DNA from: JASLBX01 sp035762665
GTDB taxonomy: Bacteria; Actinomycetota; Actinomycetes; Jiangellales; Jiangellaceae
Assembly: GCA_035762665.1 (NCBI GenBank)
Contig: DASTNZ010000013.1
Coordinates: forward strand, 52,189-116,188
Direction: 5' to 3'
DNA length: 64,000 bases
The notes beneath the pieces are model-generated. The model did not search any database, had not been told where the DNA came from, and saw only the letters and a list, made by a program, of their open reading frames with translations. Below are positions 50,090-58,837 of this stretch, in pieces. Both the position numbers and the translations under genes were made by a program. Positions within the stretch are counted from its first letter, which is position 1, and each line of letters starts with the position of its first letter.

Positions 50090-50617
50090 ATGTCGAACCT
50101 GACCATGATGAGACTGGGCGGGCGCGCGACGCTGGACGAGCAGCGCAATCCTGGTCTCGTCGATCGCGCTACCGAGCGCCTGGCCACGTGGCTGACCCGG
50201 CGCAGCGTAGACATCTTGCGAATCAGTCTTGGCCTGGTCTTTTTGGGCTTCGCTGTATTGAAGTACTTTCCCGGCGTCAGCCCTGCCGAAGAACTGGCCA
50301 TCCGCACCGTGGAGACCCTGTCTCTAGGGTTCCTGAGTGGATACGGTGCCCTGATTGCCACGGCCATTGTGGAGACCTTTATCGGGATCACGCTGATCAC
50401 CGGCAAGCTCCTTCGCGCAGGATTGCTGGTGCTGGGCGGCGCGATGCTCGGGATCCTGTCGCCACTCGTGCTGTTCTTCAACGACCTGTTCCCGGGCGCA
50501 CCCACGCTCGAAGCGCAGTACGTGCTGAAGGACATCGTTCTGGTCGCGGCCGGCCTTGTAGTCACGGCCCGGGCGCTGGGAGCAAGGCTTGTCACCGCGA
50601 CTCCACACGAGCAGTGA
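50090..50617 (+). CDS. DoxX-like membrane protein
   Basis: A 175-residue protein with four helices: ILRISLGLVFLGFAVLKYF, SGYGALIATAIVETFIGITL, AGLLVLGGAMLGILSPLVLFF, and KDIVLVAAGLVVTARAL near the C-terminus. The pattern, with FLGFAVLKYFPGVSP after helix 1, is that of DoxX-family proteins, often linked to redox or thiosulfate/quinone functions. ATG at 50090 follows GAGGAGATCACC. Divergent from the two-component system. Confidence 0.75.
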   Translation: MSNLTMMRLGGRATLDEQRNPGLVDRATERLATWLTRRSVDILRISLGLVFLGFAVLKYFPGVSPAEELAIRTVETLSLGFLSGYGALIATAIVETFIGITLITGKLLRAGLLVLGGAMLGILSPLVLFFNDLFPGAPTLEAQYVLKDIVLVAAGLVVTARALGARLVTATPHEQ

Positions 50618-50666
50618 TCAAAGAAGCTGCGCGATGAGTCCAATCAAGTAGAGAGGGAAAGTCGTT

Positions 50667-50936
50667 GTGAACGACATTGTGTTCAGCTCAGATCGGGGTT
50701 GGGACGGCCACGGCTGGGGCGCGCCCTGGTTCGGTATTACATTTCTGCTGCTGCTCCTTGTTATAGGCGGGGTCGCAATTTACTTCGCCCGTCGGCGATC
50801 CGCGCCCTCGGGTGGCGCTGGGGGTGAGTCAGAGGCAGAACAGTTGCTGACGCTTCGGTTCGCCCGAGGCGACATCGACGAGGAAGACTATCTGGCCCGG
50901 CTGTCCACGCTGCGCGGAGGCCAGCCGGACGCCTGA
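50667..50936 (+). CDS. SHOCT-domain small membrane protein
   Basis: An 89-residue protein with one helix (FGITFLLLLLVIGGVAIYFA) and a C-terminal SHOCT motif (LLTLRFARGDIDEEDYLARLSTL). A GTG start at 50667 has GAGAGGGA upstream. SHOCT tails mediate oligomerisation. It lies 50 bases after the DoxX-like gene and may be co-transcribed. The interval 50937-51111 holds no gene. Confidence 0.75.
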   Translation: MNDIVFSSDRGWDGHGWGAPWFGITFLLLLLVIGGVAIYFARRRSAPSGGAGGESEAEQLLTLRFARGDIDEEDYLARLSTLRGGQPDA

Positions 50937-51111
50937 CGGTCCTCTGATACGGCGACCCGGTGATGACCACGCGCACGCGTCGGTTGTCGCCGGGCCCTCC
51001 CCGATCACGTGTCGGCAACTTGGTTGTCACCGATGCCTAGCGGGAGGACGCTGGTCAGGATGCACGTGCTGCGCTGTTGCAGCGATCGTGACGATCTAGG
51101 GGGCTGGGCAC

Positions 51112-53103
51112 ATGTCGCAGACAGAGCGTGATCAACCGGAGCGCGCGGAGCCGCCAGAAGGCGACGACGAGCTGTCGCGGGTCGATGATGTCCTACCGGA
51201 ACGCGAATGCGATGTCGTGATGAAAGGCGGCATCACCAGTGGGGTGATCTACCCGCTCGCGGTCTGCCAATTGGCGACTCGTTACCGGCTGGTAAATGTG
51301 GGAGGCACGTCGGCCGGTGCGATCGCGGCTGCGGCGTCCGCAGCCGCAGAACTGGGTCGGCGGCGCCGGCATGAAGCACCCGGTTTTAAGGCTGGTGGCT
51401 ACCGGCGGGTGGCGGCGCTGCCGGAAGAGCTCGGCAACCGGCTGTTGTCGCTTTTCGAGGCTCAGTCCTCGACCCGGCCGTTGTTCCGGGTGATGGTGGC
51501 CGCGACACGTGCACCGGCCGAGCCGCCTCCGGAAAGCGCGACCGGAGAGCGCGGCAAGACGTTTGGCGGGAAGATACTGCCTTTGCTCAGAGCCAGCATC
51601 GGCGCCCGATTCGGCTGGTTTCTGGCGGGTCTGGCCACACCTTTGGCCGTGACCGCGTTGATGCTTTGGTTCGGTCGTCCGACCGGTGCCGCGGCAGCAG
51701 TCGTTTCGTTTGTGTTGGCGGCGCTCGTAGGCCTTGTTGTCGGGCTCGCGCTGGTCGGCTGGTCGCTGTATCGAGTGATCGCCAGGGACGTCCCTGCCAA
51801 CTATTTCGGGATTTGTACGGGCATGGGCAGCGCGTCGGCACTGACGCCGTGGCTGACCGGGCTGCTCGACGAGCTGTCTGGTAACGACCAAGTGCCGGGC
51901 AGCGAGCGGCATCCATTAACATTCGGCGACCTGTGGGGGAGTGCGGCCGTGGACCGATACCGGGAGCTGTATGCCCGGTCCACACAAGGGCGCAAGCCGA
52001 GTATCGGCGAGTGGGCCGCCGCGAATGCACTACGGTCGATCAACCTGGAGATGATGACGACCGACCTGTCCGACGGGCGACCATACCGCCTGCCCACCGC
52101 GGCCCGCGGCCTGTCGTTCTGTCCCAAGGAAATGAGGCATCTGTTCCCAGAGGTCGTCGTATCCCACATGATCAGGAACTCGTCGCGGACGCGCCGGAAG
52201 CTCGACGACACCGCGGAGTACGTGAACTGCCCGGAGCCGGAGCATGAGGGCGAGCATCTCTACTACCTGCCGCGGATGCATGATCTGCCGGTCGTGATCG
52301 CCACCCGGATGAGCCTGTCGTTTCCAGTGCTGATCAGTGCTGTGCCGCTCTACCGAGTGGACTACCTGCAACGAGGCGCTCCTGCGGTCAAGTGCTGGTT
52401 CTCCGACGGCGGAATCACCAGCAACTTCCCGGTCCACTTCTTCGACAGCCTCCTCCCGCGCCGCCCAACGTTCGGCATAAATCTGCGCACCCGTGTACCC
52501 GACCATCCCAACGAGGACGTCTATCTCCCTCCGGCGATCGGCCAATCGCGGCGAACCCGATGGCGACCGATGAACACGATCTTCAGCTTCGGCGGGATGA
52601 TCATGGATACACTGCAGAACTGGTCCGACGAGGGCCAGATGACCCTGCCTGGGTTCCGCGACCGAGTGGTCCACGTCGCGCTGGACCCGCAGGAGGGTGG
52701 CATGAACCTTGACATGCCGCCCGAGTTGATTGTCGAACTCTCCAAGCGTGGGCGAAGCGCGGCTCAGCTGCTGACCGGCGATGGCACTGACCGGACATCG
52801 AGGTTCGATTGGGACCAACACCGCTGGACGCGGTACCGGACGGCGATGGCAAAGCTCGAGCAGGCGCTCGAGCAGGTTGCCGAGACCTACGACCAAGAGG
52901 GTGAAGTCGGATTCGCCCACTTCCTCCAAGGTTTCCGGCCACATCACTACGTCGGGTCAGATGTGGACGGGTGGCTCCGGTTCAACCACGAAGGCATCAA
53001 CCAGCTCTTGGACGTCGGACGCACCTGGCTACAACGGCCAGTGCAGTACACCGACTACGCCCCGGAACCAAACCCCGACTTACGCATGACGGCACGCTTC
53101 TAA
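51112..53103 (+). CDS. Patatin-like phospholipase with inserted transmembrane helices
   Basis: A 663-residue patatin-family lipid acyl hydrolase. The catalytic Ser is in NVGGTSAGAIAAAAS (G-x-S-x-G, about residue 67), the oxyanion-type stretch is KGGITSGVIYPLAV, and the Asp of the dyad is in FSDGGITSNFPVHFF (about 432). Two hydrophobic helices are inserted between them at about residues 165-220 (FGWFLAGLATPLAVTALMLWF, AVVSFVLAALVGLVVGLAL), an unusual feature suggesting a membrane-embedded lid or anchor. ATG at 51112 follows AGGGGGC. Single gene; substrate lipid unknown. Confidence 0.85.
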   Translation: MSQTERDQPERAEPPEGDDELSRVDDVLPERECDVVMKGGITSGVIYPLAVCQLATRYRLVNVGGTSAGAIAAAASAAAELGRRRRHEAPGFKAGGYRRVAALPEELGNRLLSLFEAQSSTRPLFRVMVAATRAPAEPPPESATGERGKTFGGKILPLLRASIGARFGWFLAGLATPLAVTALMLWFGRPTGAAAAVVSFVLAALVGLVVGLALVGWSLYRVIARDVPANYFGICTGMGSASALTPWLTGLLDELSGNDQVPGSERHPLTFGDLWGSAAVDRYRELYARSTQGRKPSIGEWAAANALRSINLEMMTTDLSDGRPYRLPTAARGLSFCPKEMRHLFPEVVVSHMIRNSSRTRRKLDDTAEYVNCPEPEHEGEHLYYLPRMHDLPVVIATRMSLSFPVLISAVPLYRVDYLQRGAPAVKCWFSDGGITSNFPVHFFDSLLPRRPTFGINLRTRVPDHPNEDVYLPPAIGQSRRTRWRPMNTIFSFGGMIMDTLQNWSDEGQMTLPGFRDRVVHVALDPQEGGMNLDMPPELIVELSKRGRSAAQLLTGDGTDRTSRFDWDQHRWTRYRTAMAKLEQALEQVAETYDQEGEVGFAHFLQGFRPHHYVGSDVDGWLRFNHEGINQLLDVGRTWLQRPVQYTDYAPEPNPDLRMTARF

Positions 53104-53295
53104 GAGCCGACTCTCCTGCATGCCCGCTCGTCCGTTGGAAGCGCAGCTTGCCGACTTAGGCACGCCCCACGTGGCGCTGATCCGGCCGACGACCGACGGG
53201 GTGACGAAGCTTAGGACCGCACCGGGCTGGGTAGAACGGCTCCGTGCGCGTAAGTTAGACCACTGGTCCAGAGGTCCAAACCAAAGGAGGTTGGG
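53104..53295 (+). promoter_or_regulatory. Leader of the GH3 gene with GntR-type operator
   Basis: At 53258-53268 is a perfect palindrome, GACCACTGGTC. It is embedded in ACTGGTCCAGAGGTCC (53262-53277), whose left half equals that of DasR sites (ACTGGTCTAGACCACT) at ten of eleven positions. It lies just before the ribosome site AAAGGAGG. A GntR/HutC repressor such as DasR would fit a GlcNAc-releasing enzyme. No gene seen in this interval. Confidence 0.4.
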
Positions 53296-55161
53296 ATGCG
53301 CCATCGGTTTGGTCGGCGAGCCGCGCTCGCTGTCGTGTCGGCTGGTGTCCTATTGTCCGCGACGCTGTCCGCGGTCGCTGTGGAGACGCCCCCTGTCGCA
53401 GGGCAGGTCGGCGCACCGGGGCATTCGGAGGACGCCACATACCGCGGCAAGATCATCAGCTTGCTCCGGCATATGACGCTGGAGGAGAAGGTCGGGCAGC
53501 TGTTCGTCGTCGAGGTCTTCGGCCAGGATGCCGACACGGTGTCGCCGGTCATGGCGGCCCGCAACCAGGCGCTCTACGGCGTCGACACGCCGGCCGACGT
53601 CATTGATAAGTACAAGCCGGGCGGTGTCATCTACTTCGACGCCCGCCGCGGACCTGACAACTTGCACAACCCGCGTCAGATCGCGACGCTGTCCAACGGC
53701 CTGCAGGATTCAGCTACCGGCCAACGCCAGCCGATCCCGCTGCTTATCTCCACCGATCAGGAGGGTGGTGCCCTCGTCTTCCGGCTGGTCGCACCCGCGA
53801 CAGCGATGCCCGGCAACATGGCGCTCGGCGCCGGACGCTCGGCTGACAACGCGCATCGCTCGGCCGAGGTCATCGGCACCGAGTTGGCCGCCGTCGGCAT
53901 CAACCAGAACCTCGCCCCGGTCGCCGATGTCAATGTCAACCCGGCCAACCCTGTAATCGGTATCCGGTCGGTCGGCGAGGATCCCGACCTGGTGTCCGAA
54001 CTCGTCGCCGCGCAGGTGGACGGTTACCACGACGGCGGCGTCGGCGCGGTCGCCAAGCATTTCCCGGGCCACGGTGACACAAGCACAGACAGCCACTTCG
54101 GGCTGCCGGAGGTGACGCACACTCGCGAAGAGCTCGAGGAGATAGATCTGCCGCCGTTCCAGGCAGCCATCGACGCCGGCGTCGACTCGATCATGACGGC
54201 CCATGTAGTGCTCCGCTCGGTCGACCCGAGCGGCGTGCCGGCCACGATGTCCGAGCCGATCCTCACCGGCCTCCTCCGCGAAGAGCTCGGCTACGACGGA
54301 CTGATCATCACCGATGCGCTCGACATGGGCGGCGCGACCGGCACCTTCCCCCACGATGTCGCCCCAGTACAGGCGCTCGAGGCGGGCGCCGACCAGCTCT
54401 TGTTGCCACCCGAGTTCGACGTGGCCTACAACGCTGTGCTCGATGCGTTCCTCACCGGCGAGCTTTCAATGCAGCGGCTGGACGAGTCGGTCTACCGGAT
54501 CCTGCGCCTGAAGATGAAGCGGGGTCTGTTCGACAACCCGTTCGTCGACGTGGAGAACGCCGAGAAGGTCGTCGGTGCTCCCGATCACCTCGCGGACGAG
54601 CAGGAGATCACCGATCGCACCACCACACTGGTCAAGAACGACGCCGGCCTGCTCCCGCTGTCCTACGAACAACGCGACGTGCTGGTCACCGGGTGGGGCG
54701 TCACGACCACGGCGACGATCGGCGCCGCGATCAGCCAACGTGGACAAACCGTGCAGGTCTTGGAAACGGGGCTCACGCCGAGTTCGGCGCGGATCGACCA
54801 GGCGGTTGCGCTTGCCCACAACAGCGACCTGGTCGTCGTGTCGACCAACAACGCGGCCAGCGTCAACGTCAATACCGGCCTGCCGACTCCTTCGGCGGCC
54901 GCACAGCAAGCCCTGGTCAAGGCGTTGCTCGCCACAGGAACTCCGGTCGTCGTGTCCGGGATGCGCAACCCGTATGACATCTCGTACATAACTGAGGCAC
55001 CCACCTACCTCGCTACGTACGGCTACACGGCGGCCCAGCTGGAGTCGCTGACCCGAGTGCTCTTCGGGGAGGTCAATCCCGCCGGCAAGCTGCCAGTCAC
55101 GATCCCGCGGTCGGACGGGTCCGGGGATCTGTACCCGTACGGACACGGACTGAGCTACTGA
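53296..55161 (+). CDS. Secreted glycoside hydrolase family 3 (beta-N-acetylhexosaminidase-type)
   Basis: A 621-residue exported GH3 enzyme. The N-terminus MRHRFGRRAALAVVSAGVLL is a Tat-like signal. The catalytic TIM barrel carries VAKHFPGHGDTSTDSHFGLP (about residues 250-270), the His-Asp motif diagnostic of NagZ-type N-acetylglucosaminidases, and LIITDALDMGG (nucleophile Asp region). A C-terminal alpha/beta sandwich follows. ATG at 53296 has GGAGG 6 bases before it. It probably trims muropeptides or chitin fragments. A possible GntR-type operator precedes it and a perfect 30-bp palindromic terminator follows. Confidence 0.87.
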   Translation: MRHRFGRRAALAVVSAGVLLSATLSAVAVETPPVAGQVGAPGHSEDATYRGKIISLLRHMTLEEKVGQLFVVEVFGQDADTVSPVMAARNQALYGVDTPADVIDKYKPGGVIYFDARRGPDNLHNPRQIATLSNGLQDSATGQRQPIPLLISTDQEGGALVFRLVAPATAMPGNMALGAGRSADNAHRSAEVIGTELAAVGINQNLAPVADVNVNPANPVIGIRSVGEDPDLVSELVAAQVDGYHDGGVGAVAKHFPGHGDTSTDSHFGLPEVTHTREELEEIDLPPFQAAIDAGVDSIMTAHVVLRSVDPSGVPATMSEPILTGLLREELGYDGLIITDALDMGGATGTFPHDVAPVQALEAGADQLLLPPEFDVAYNAVLDAFLTGELSMQRLDESVYRILRLKMKRGLFDNPFVDVENAEKVVGAPDHLADEQEITDRTTTLVKNDAGLLPLSYEQRDVLVTGWGVTTTATIGAAISQRGQTVQVLETGLTPSSARIDQAVALAHNSDLVVVSTNNAASVNVNTGLPTPSAAAQQALVKALLATGTPVVVSGMRNPYDISYITEAPTYLATYGYTAAQLESLTRVLFGEVNPAGKLPVTIPRSDGSGDLYPYGHGLSY

Positions 55162-55181
55162 GGCGAACCACCGCGCAAATT

Positions 55182-55211
55182 GCAGGGGTCACGGCCGGCC
55201 GTGACCCCTGC
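55182..55211. terminator. Perfect palindromic bidirectional terminator
   Basis: A 30-bp perfect palindrome with half-site GCAGGGGTCACGGCC. It stands between the convergent GH3 (ends 55161) and YccF (ends 55254) genes and would fold on both strands. The RNA lacks a U-tract, as is common in actinomycetes. Confidence 0.7.
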
Positions 55212-55253
55212 GACGTCTCGTCGGCCCGACTGAGCGCGGCGCCGCACGGTGCT

Positions 55254-55661
55254 TCATTGCGGGAGGGCGTAAGGATCGCGGGGTGCAGCATCGACCGGCA
55301 CGATCTCCTGACCCAGCGGCAGGAGCGCGAGCGGCACCATCTTCCAGCAGGCGATGCCGAACGGGATTCCGATGATGGTCACGCACAGGATCAGGCCGGC
55401 CACCAGGTGTGCCAGCGTGAGTTCCCATCCCACGACAACGAGCCAGATGACGTTGCCGATGACCGACCAGACACCGGCGTTGCGGCGGAACACGGTCGTA
55501 CGGCCGAACGGCCAGATGACGAAGCCGGCGAGGCGGAAGGACGCAATGCCGAACGGGATCGTGATGATCAGAATGAACGCCACGATCCCGGCGAGCACAT
55601 AGCCGAGCGCGAGCCACCAACCGGCGAGGATCAACCAGAGGACATTGCCGATCGTTCTCAT
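55254..55661 (-). CDS. YccF-family inner-membrane protein
   Basis: A 135-residue protein with the duplicated YccF pattern. The repeat IGNVLWLILAGWWLALGYVLAG is followed by IIITIPFGIASFRLA, and then IGNVIWLVVVGWELTL and TIIGIPFGIACWKM repeat it. Both IPFGIA stretches are hallmarks. ATG at 55661. Single gene facing the GH3 gene across a palindromic terminator. Function of the family is unknown. Confidence 0.88.
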   Translation of the reverse strand: MRTIGNVLWLILAGWWLALGYVLAGIVAFILIITIPFGIASFRLAGFVIWPFGRTTVFRRNAGVWSVIGNVIWLVVVGWELTLAHLVAGLILCVTIIGIPFGIACWKMVPLALLPLGQEIVPVDAAPRDPYALPQ

Positions 55662-55848
55662 GGCGAAGACCCTAGACGTTCCACGCCGCCAACGCCCGAC
55701 GGCAGCACGTCGGCTCAGCTGTCTCTTGGGTGGTGCTCCTGCCCAGTCCCGGGCGGGAGCTCGGTTGGCAGCGCAGAGCCGGCATGCTCAACTCCACGAT
55801 GGGTAAATGACTACTTGGTCCTGACAGCTAATGCAACTGAGGACACAG

Positions 55849-56199
55849 ATGTCGTCCTATTCGCTCAACCCTGACGCAGTGGCCCGCGCCCGTCGTCTCA
55901 TCGATTCTCGTCAGTACGTTCTCGACAGCGACTGGGGCGATGTCCAGCCTCGCGCAGCGGCCCAGAACAAGTTTCTAGAGTCCCACTCCTGGGACGAGTA
56001 CGCCGAGTGGCATCTCGGGCTGACAGACGGCGTGGCCGATGGGAGAAAGGCTCGGTATGCGTTCGTATACGGCGACTTCCGTCGTGTTCACCGCACGGGA
56101 TTGATTGCGTGCGTATATCGGGCCGCAGAATGGCGGCACAAAGAGATCGAACTTGCGGCCCACAAGCTGCTGCAGCACTTGGACAGCAGGACCAGGTAG
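55849..56199 (+). CDS. Conserved-looking hypothetical protein, 116 residues
   Basis: It begins MSSYSLNPDAVARARRLIDSR and continues QYVLDSDWGDVQPRAAAQN ... YAFVYGDFRRVHRTGLIACVYRAAEWRHKEI. ATG at 55849 has GAGGA upstream; ATG at 55831 is weaker. The W/Y-rich central part looks like a compact fold. I recall similar orphan proteins in many actinomycetes (often named by sequence only). Single gene just before the putative integration site. Confidence 0.65.
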   Translation: MSSYSLNPDAVARARRLIDSRQYVLDSDWGDVQPRAAAQNKFLESHSWDEYAEWHLGLTDGVADGRKARYAFVYGDFRRVHRTGLIACVYRAAEWRHKEIELAAHKLLQHLDSRTR

Positions 56200-56512
56200 C
56201 GATTGCTGCGGGGCGTGCGCTACGCCTTCGGCGGCCCCGGGGTGATCTCCTCGTCGGAGGCCTCCCGAATGATCACAGAGGCTGAGGCTAGCAGATGGCG
56301 GGCGCACGGTCCGCGGGCCGTGACAACGGTCGGTGGGCTACTACGCACAGGATGTACGCGGGCGGACTCTCCGAGCGCTACCCAAGAGTTCAAGTCGACA
56401 GCTCCGCGCTCAACATCGACGAGTGCGACGTACTCACCAGCGCCGGCATGGCCGCCGGGCTCGAGATGTGCCTGCATCTGGTCCGCTGCGACCTGGGGGC
56501 CCAGGCCTGGGT
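56200..56512. other. Gene-poor DNA preceding the tRNA fragment
   Basis: Open frames here are short, overlapping and without ribosome sites. The one on the + strand ends in a peptide typical of reading through a tRNA 3' end. I see no gene. Confidence 0.4.
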
Positions 56513-56557
56513 TGGTGCGCCATCAGGGACTCGAACCCCGAACCCGCTGATTAAGAG
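56513..56557 (-). other. 3' fragment of a tRNA-Lys (CUU) gene, probable integration attachment site
   Basis: On the minus strand the 45 bases from the anticodon loop (CTCTTAATCAGCGG) through the T-arm (GGTTCGAGTCCC) to the CCA end (TGGCGCACCA) equal the 3' half of an actinomycete tRNA-Lys. The 5' half is missing and replaced by unrelated sequence. Such 3' fragments are left by integrases that use tRNA 3' ends. The geometry places the element at higher coordinates, with the intact tRNA beyond the window. No integrase is in the window. Confidence 0.7.
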
Positions 56558-56750
56558 AGTGTTGACCGCGGCCTCACGTGACCTCTACCTGCGACTCTGC
56601 TAACAGCATGGCCCCCGCAAGTCGTGCCACGCCCCGCTGGTCGACTCCATTTCGCGCCACTAATGGTGCCACGCCGAGCCATCGACGGAGCCGTGGCCAG
56701 CGCGGAGCTCATCACCTCGCAGCTTCAAACCCTGCCCCCGCCATGAGTCG

Positions 56751-56880
56751 ATGATCACCGGGATTCTGGGCACGGGCACTATGGCGATCGCGCTAGGAAC
56801 GCCTGGTCCCTAGTTGGGCTCGACGTCTATGTGGCTGGTCGTTCCCGCACCGGAGCAGTGTGGTGGACCGCATCGGCGAA
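56751..56880 (+). pseudogene. N-terminal remnant of an NAD(P)/F420-type reductase
   Basis: In one frame there is MITGILGTGTMAIALG, a Rossmann start typical of NADPH:F420 reductase-like proteins. After a frameshift and stop comes LGLDVYVAGRSRTGA, the matching second strand and loop. No further part is recognisable. The rest of 56558-56913 has no gene. Confidence 0.5.
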
Positions 56881-56913
56881 GAACGGGCTTTGCGGGCCAT
56901 CCTTCGCGACGTC

Positions 56914-57357
56914 TCACAGTGGTAGGTCGTCGGGCAAGATCTTGAACGCCTTGTGCTGGCTCAACGGCCGGACGGCGCGGAAGTCTCGGCGGTCGAGTGT
57001 GAGTATCACGTCGGTGTCGTAGATGGATGCGAGGGCGACGTTCACCGCGTCAGTAAGATCCAGGTCAAGTGCGCTGTATTGAGCGCGAACGAACTGCGCG
57101 ACACCCAACTGCTCCTCGGTAACATCGGGGACGACAACCCGGCCACGTCGCATCCAGTATCGAATGTCGTCGACCGCGCTGATGGCGGCCTCATGGCCTA
57201 GCTCCCGGGTGGCGATGTGATCGAGTTCTGCAAGCAAGAGCGGAGACATGACCAAAAGCCCTGCCGAGAGGATGGCCTGATTTGCCGCCTGATGCTGGGG
57301 ATGCGTCGAGTCCAGGGCGACCAGTAGCCCGGACGTGTCGGCGATGACGACGATCAC
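56914..57357 (-). CDS. PIN-domain toxin (VapC-like)
   Basis: A 147-residue PIN ribonuclease-type toxin. It has VIADTSGLLVALD (first acidic residue), LLLAELDHIAT (second), LDLDLTDAVNVALA and TLDRRDFRAVRPL (C-terminal acidic pair). The GTG start at 57357 overlaps the antitoxin stop (GTGA), the standard toxin-antitoxin coupling. It is expected to cleave RNA when not bound by the upstream antitoxin. Confidence 0.87.
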   Translation of the reverse strand: MIVVIADTSGLLVALDSTHPQHQAANQAILSAGLLVMSPLLLAELDHIATRELGHEAAISAVDDIRYWMRRGRVVVPDVTEEQLGVAQFVRAQYSALDLDLTDAVNVALASIYDTDVILTLDRRDFRAVRPLSQHKAFKILPDDLPL

Positions 57358-57617
57358 GCAGCAGATCTAGATCCGCTTGAACTGGCCTCACCGCCGACCG
57401 CATCAGCGACCGTGTCACGGACCTCGGCCTTGGGGGGCGTGCGGCCCGAGCCCTCGAAGGTACGCGAGAACAGTGGCTCGTCCCAGACGCGGTTCGCCAT
57501 GGCCGCGAGGTGGATGCCCTGACGAATGATCTCCGCCTCACTGATCCCACGGCGCTTGGCCGCCTCCTTGATGATCGCCAGGTCCTCGGGATCAGCGTAG
57601 ACGTTAGTGCGCTTCAT
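57354..57617 (-). CDS. Ribbon-helix-helix antitoxin (VapB-like)
   Basis: An 87-residue antitoxin. The N-terminal MKRTNVYADPEDLAIIKEAAKRRGISEAEIIRQGI is a ribbon-helix-helix fold with one beta strand and two helices, and a flexible C-terminus would wrap the toxin. ATG at 57617 is used; ATG at 57623 adds two residues. It is translated with the PIN toxin (GTGA overlap). An inverted repeat at 57638-57660 lies just upstream, as expected for autoregulation. Confidence 0.83.
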   Translation of the reverse strand: MKRTNVYADPEDLAIIKEAAKRRGISEAEIIRQGIHLAAMANRVWDEPLFSRTFEGSGRTPPKAEVRDTVADAVGGEASSSGSRSAA

Positions 57618-57637
57618 GGGCATGTACCAACGGTAGC

Positions 57638-57660
57638 ACATACACCAAATCGATGTATGT
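57638..57660 (-). promoter_or_regulatory. Operator of the toxin-antitoxin operon
   Basis: Inverted repeat ACATACA (57638-57644) and TGTATGT (57654-57660) separated by 9 bases, 20 bases before the antitoxin start. Position and symmetry suit binding of the RHH antitoxin or toxin-antitoxin complex. Confidence 0.6.
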
Positions 57661-57913
57661 CAGCTCCAGCAATCGCCGACTGATCACTTGTCGTACCGAA
57701 CTCTGAGAGTCTGCGCGGCGGGATGGTGTGTGGCGTCCTGACAACGATCGTGGGACACGTCGGATGATCCGAAGCGCGCGGCCACAGTCGCAGAGCCAAC
57801 GTGAAACGCGACGCCCACCCGTCCACGCAGGGGATCGTTACTCCGCTGAGTGCGACCGCGAGCATGATTCCGGCGCTGCCCGCCTCGGTCGCCAGAAACT
57901 GGCCGAGCACCCC

Positions 57914-58495
57914 GATCGAGGACACCGTCGGCATGCTGGCCGAGCTGGTCGCCGACGGCAAGGTGCGCCACATCGGCCTGTCCGAAGCCGGGGTCAACAC
58001 GATCCGCTGCGCGCACGCCGTCCACCCGATCACCGCGTTGCACTCCGAGTACTCCCTGTGGACTCGAGACCCCGAACAGGCCGTGCTGCCGGTGCTTCGA
58101 GAGTTGGGCATCGGCTGCGTGCCGTACGCGCCGCTGGGCCCACGGATTCCTCACCGGCACCATCCGCTCGCCCGATCAGTTCGACCTCACCGACTGGCGC
58201 GCGACAAACCCGCGCTTCACCGGCGAGAACTTCCAGCGCAACCTGCGCATCGCCGACCAGGTCCAGCCATCGCCGCCGAAGTCGTGCCACCCCGGCGCAG
58301 ATCGCACTTGCCTGGCTGCTGGCCGAAGGCGACGATATCGCCCCATCCCCGGCACCAAACGGGTCGCCCGCGTCGGGGAGAAGACCGCCGCTGACAGCAT
58401 CGAACTGACCCTCGAGCAGATCGCCAAGCTCGACAACCTCACCCCGGCCGCTGGCGAGCACCACAACGAACAGCAGATGCAGATGGTCGACTGGG
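57914..58495 (+). pseudogene. Decayed aldo/keto reductase
   Basis: Pieces of an AKR13-like reductase occur in shifting frames: PIEDTVGMLAELVADGKVRH through GIGCVPYAPLG, then GFLTGTIRSPDQFDLTDWRA and NFQRNLRIADQVQ, then ATPAQIALAWLLAEGDDIAP, then IPGTKRVARVGEKTAADSIE and LEQIAKLDNLTPAAG. At least three frameshifts are needed, and the N-terminal third with the catalytic Tyr is absent. A conventional frame over this region (57801-58394) is therefore only partly genuine. Consistent with eroded DNA beside an integration site. Confidence 0.75.
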
Positions 58496-58718
58496 TGACC
58501 CAGTTACGGCAGTGGCCTATTTGTCCAGGGCACACACGACTGGCGCCGTCACATGGCGGTGCCCATGCCGTTCGACCCGCCCCTGAGTGCACACCCCCCT
58601 CCGCCGGTTGTCAGTCGTGGGACGGCGGCCCTAGAGCCGACGTCCGGTGCATGGGGAACGACGGACGCCTCCGCCACGAGTTCGAAAGATCGATCCGGAA
58701 ATCGCTTTGTAACGGGTC

Positions 58719-58783
58719 TTGTGGGGTCGGCAACCCACCGATATGGTCTATCTAGCGGTTCAATTGGTCCACTATGTGGACCA
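58719..58783 (+). promoter_or_regulatory. Promoter with 19-bp operator before the ThuA-like gene
   Basis: TTGTGG (58719-58724) and TATGGT (58742-58747) are spaced 17 bases. Just downstream, 58765-58783 is a perfect 8-bp-arm inverted repeat, TGGTCCAC-TAT-GTGGACCA. Its core GGTCC-N7-GGACC recurs at 63959-63975. The layout suggests repression by the nearby IclR-type regulator. Confidence 0.6.
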
Positions 58784-58837
58784 GATCGTCGATCGGCGTG
58801 CGCCGCTTGTGCGCTTGCCAGGAGGGAGAGGGGAGCG

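Noticed and set aside
56203..56603. Several overlapping frames ending in RDSNPEP- or EPRTR-like peptides.
   Set aside because: These are well-known artefacts of translating across a tRNA 3' end.
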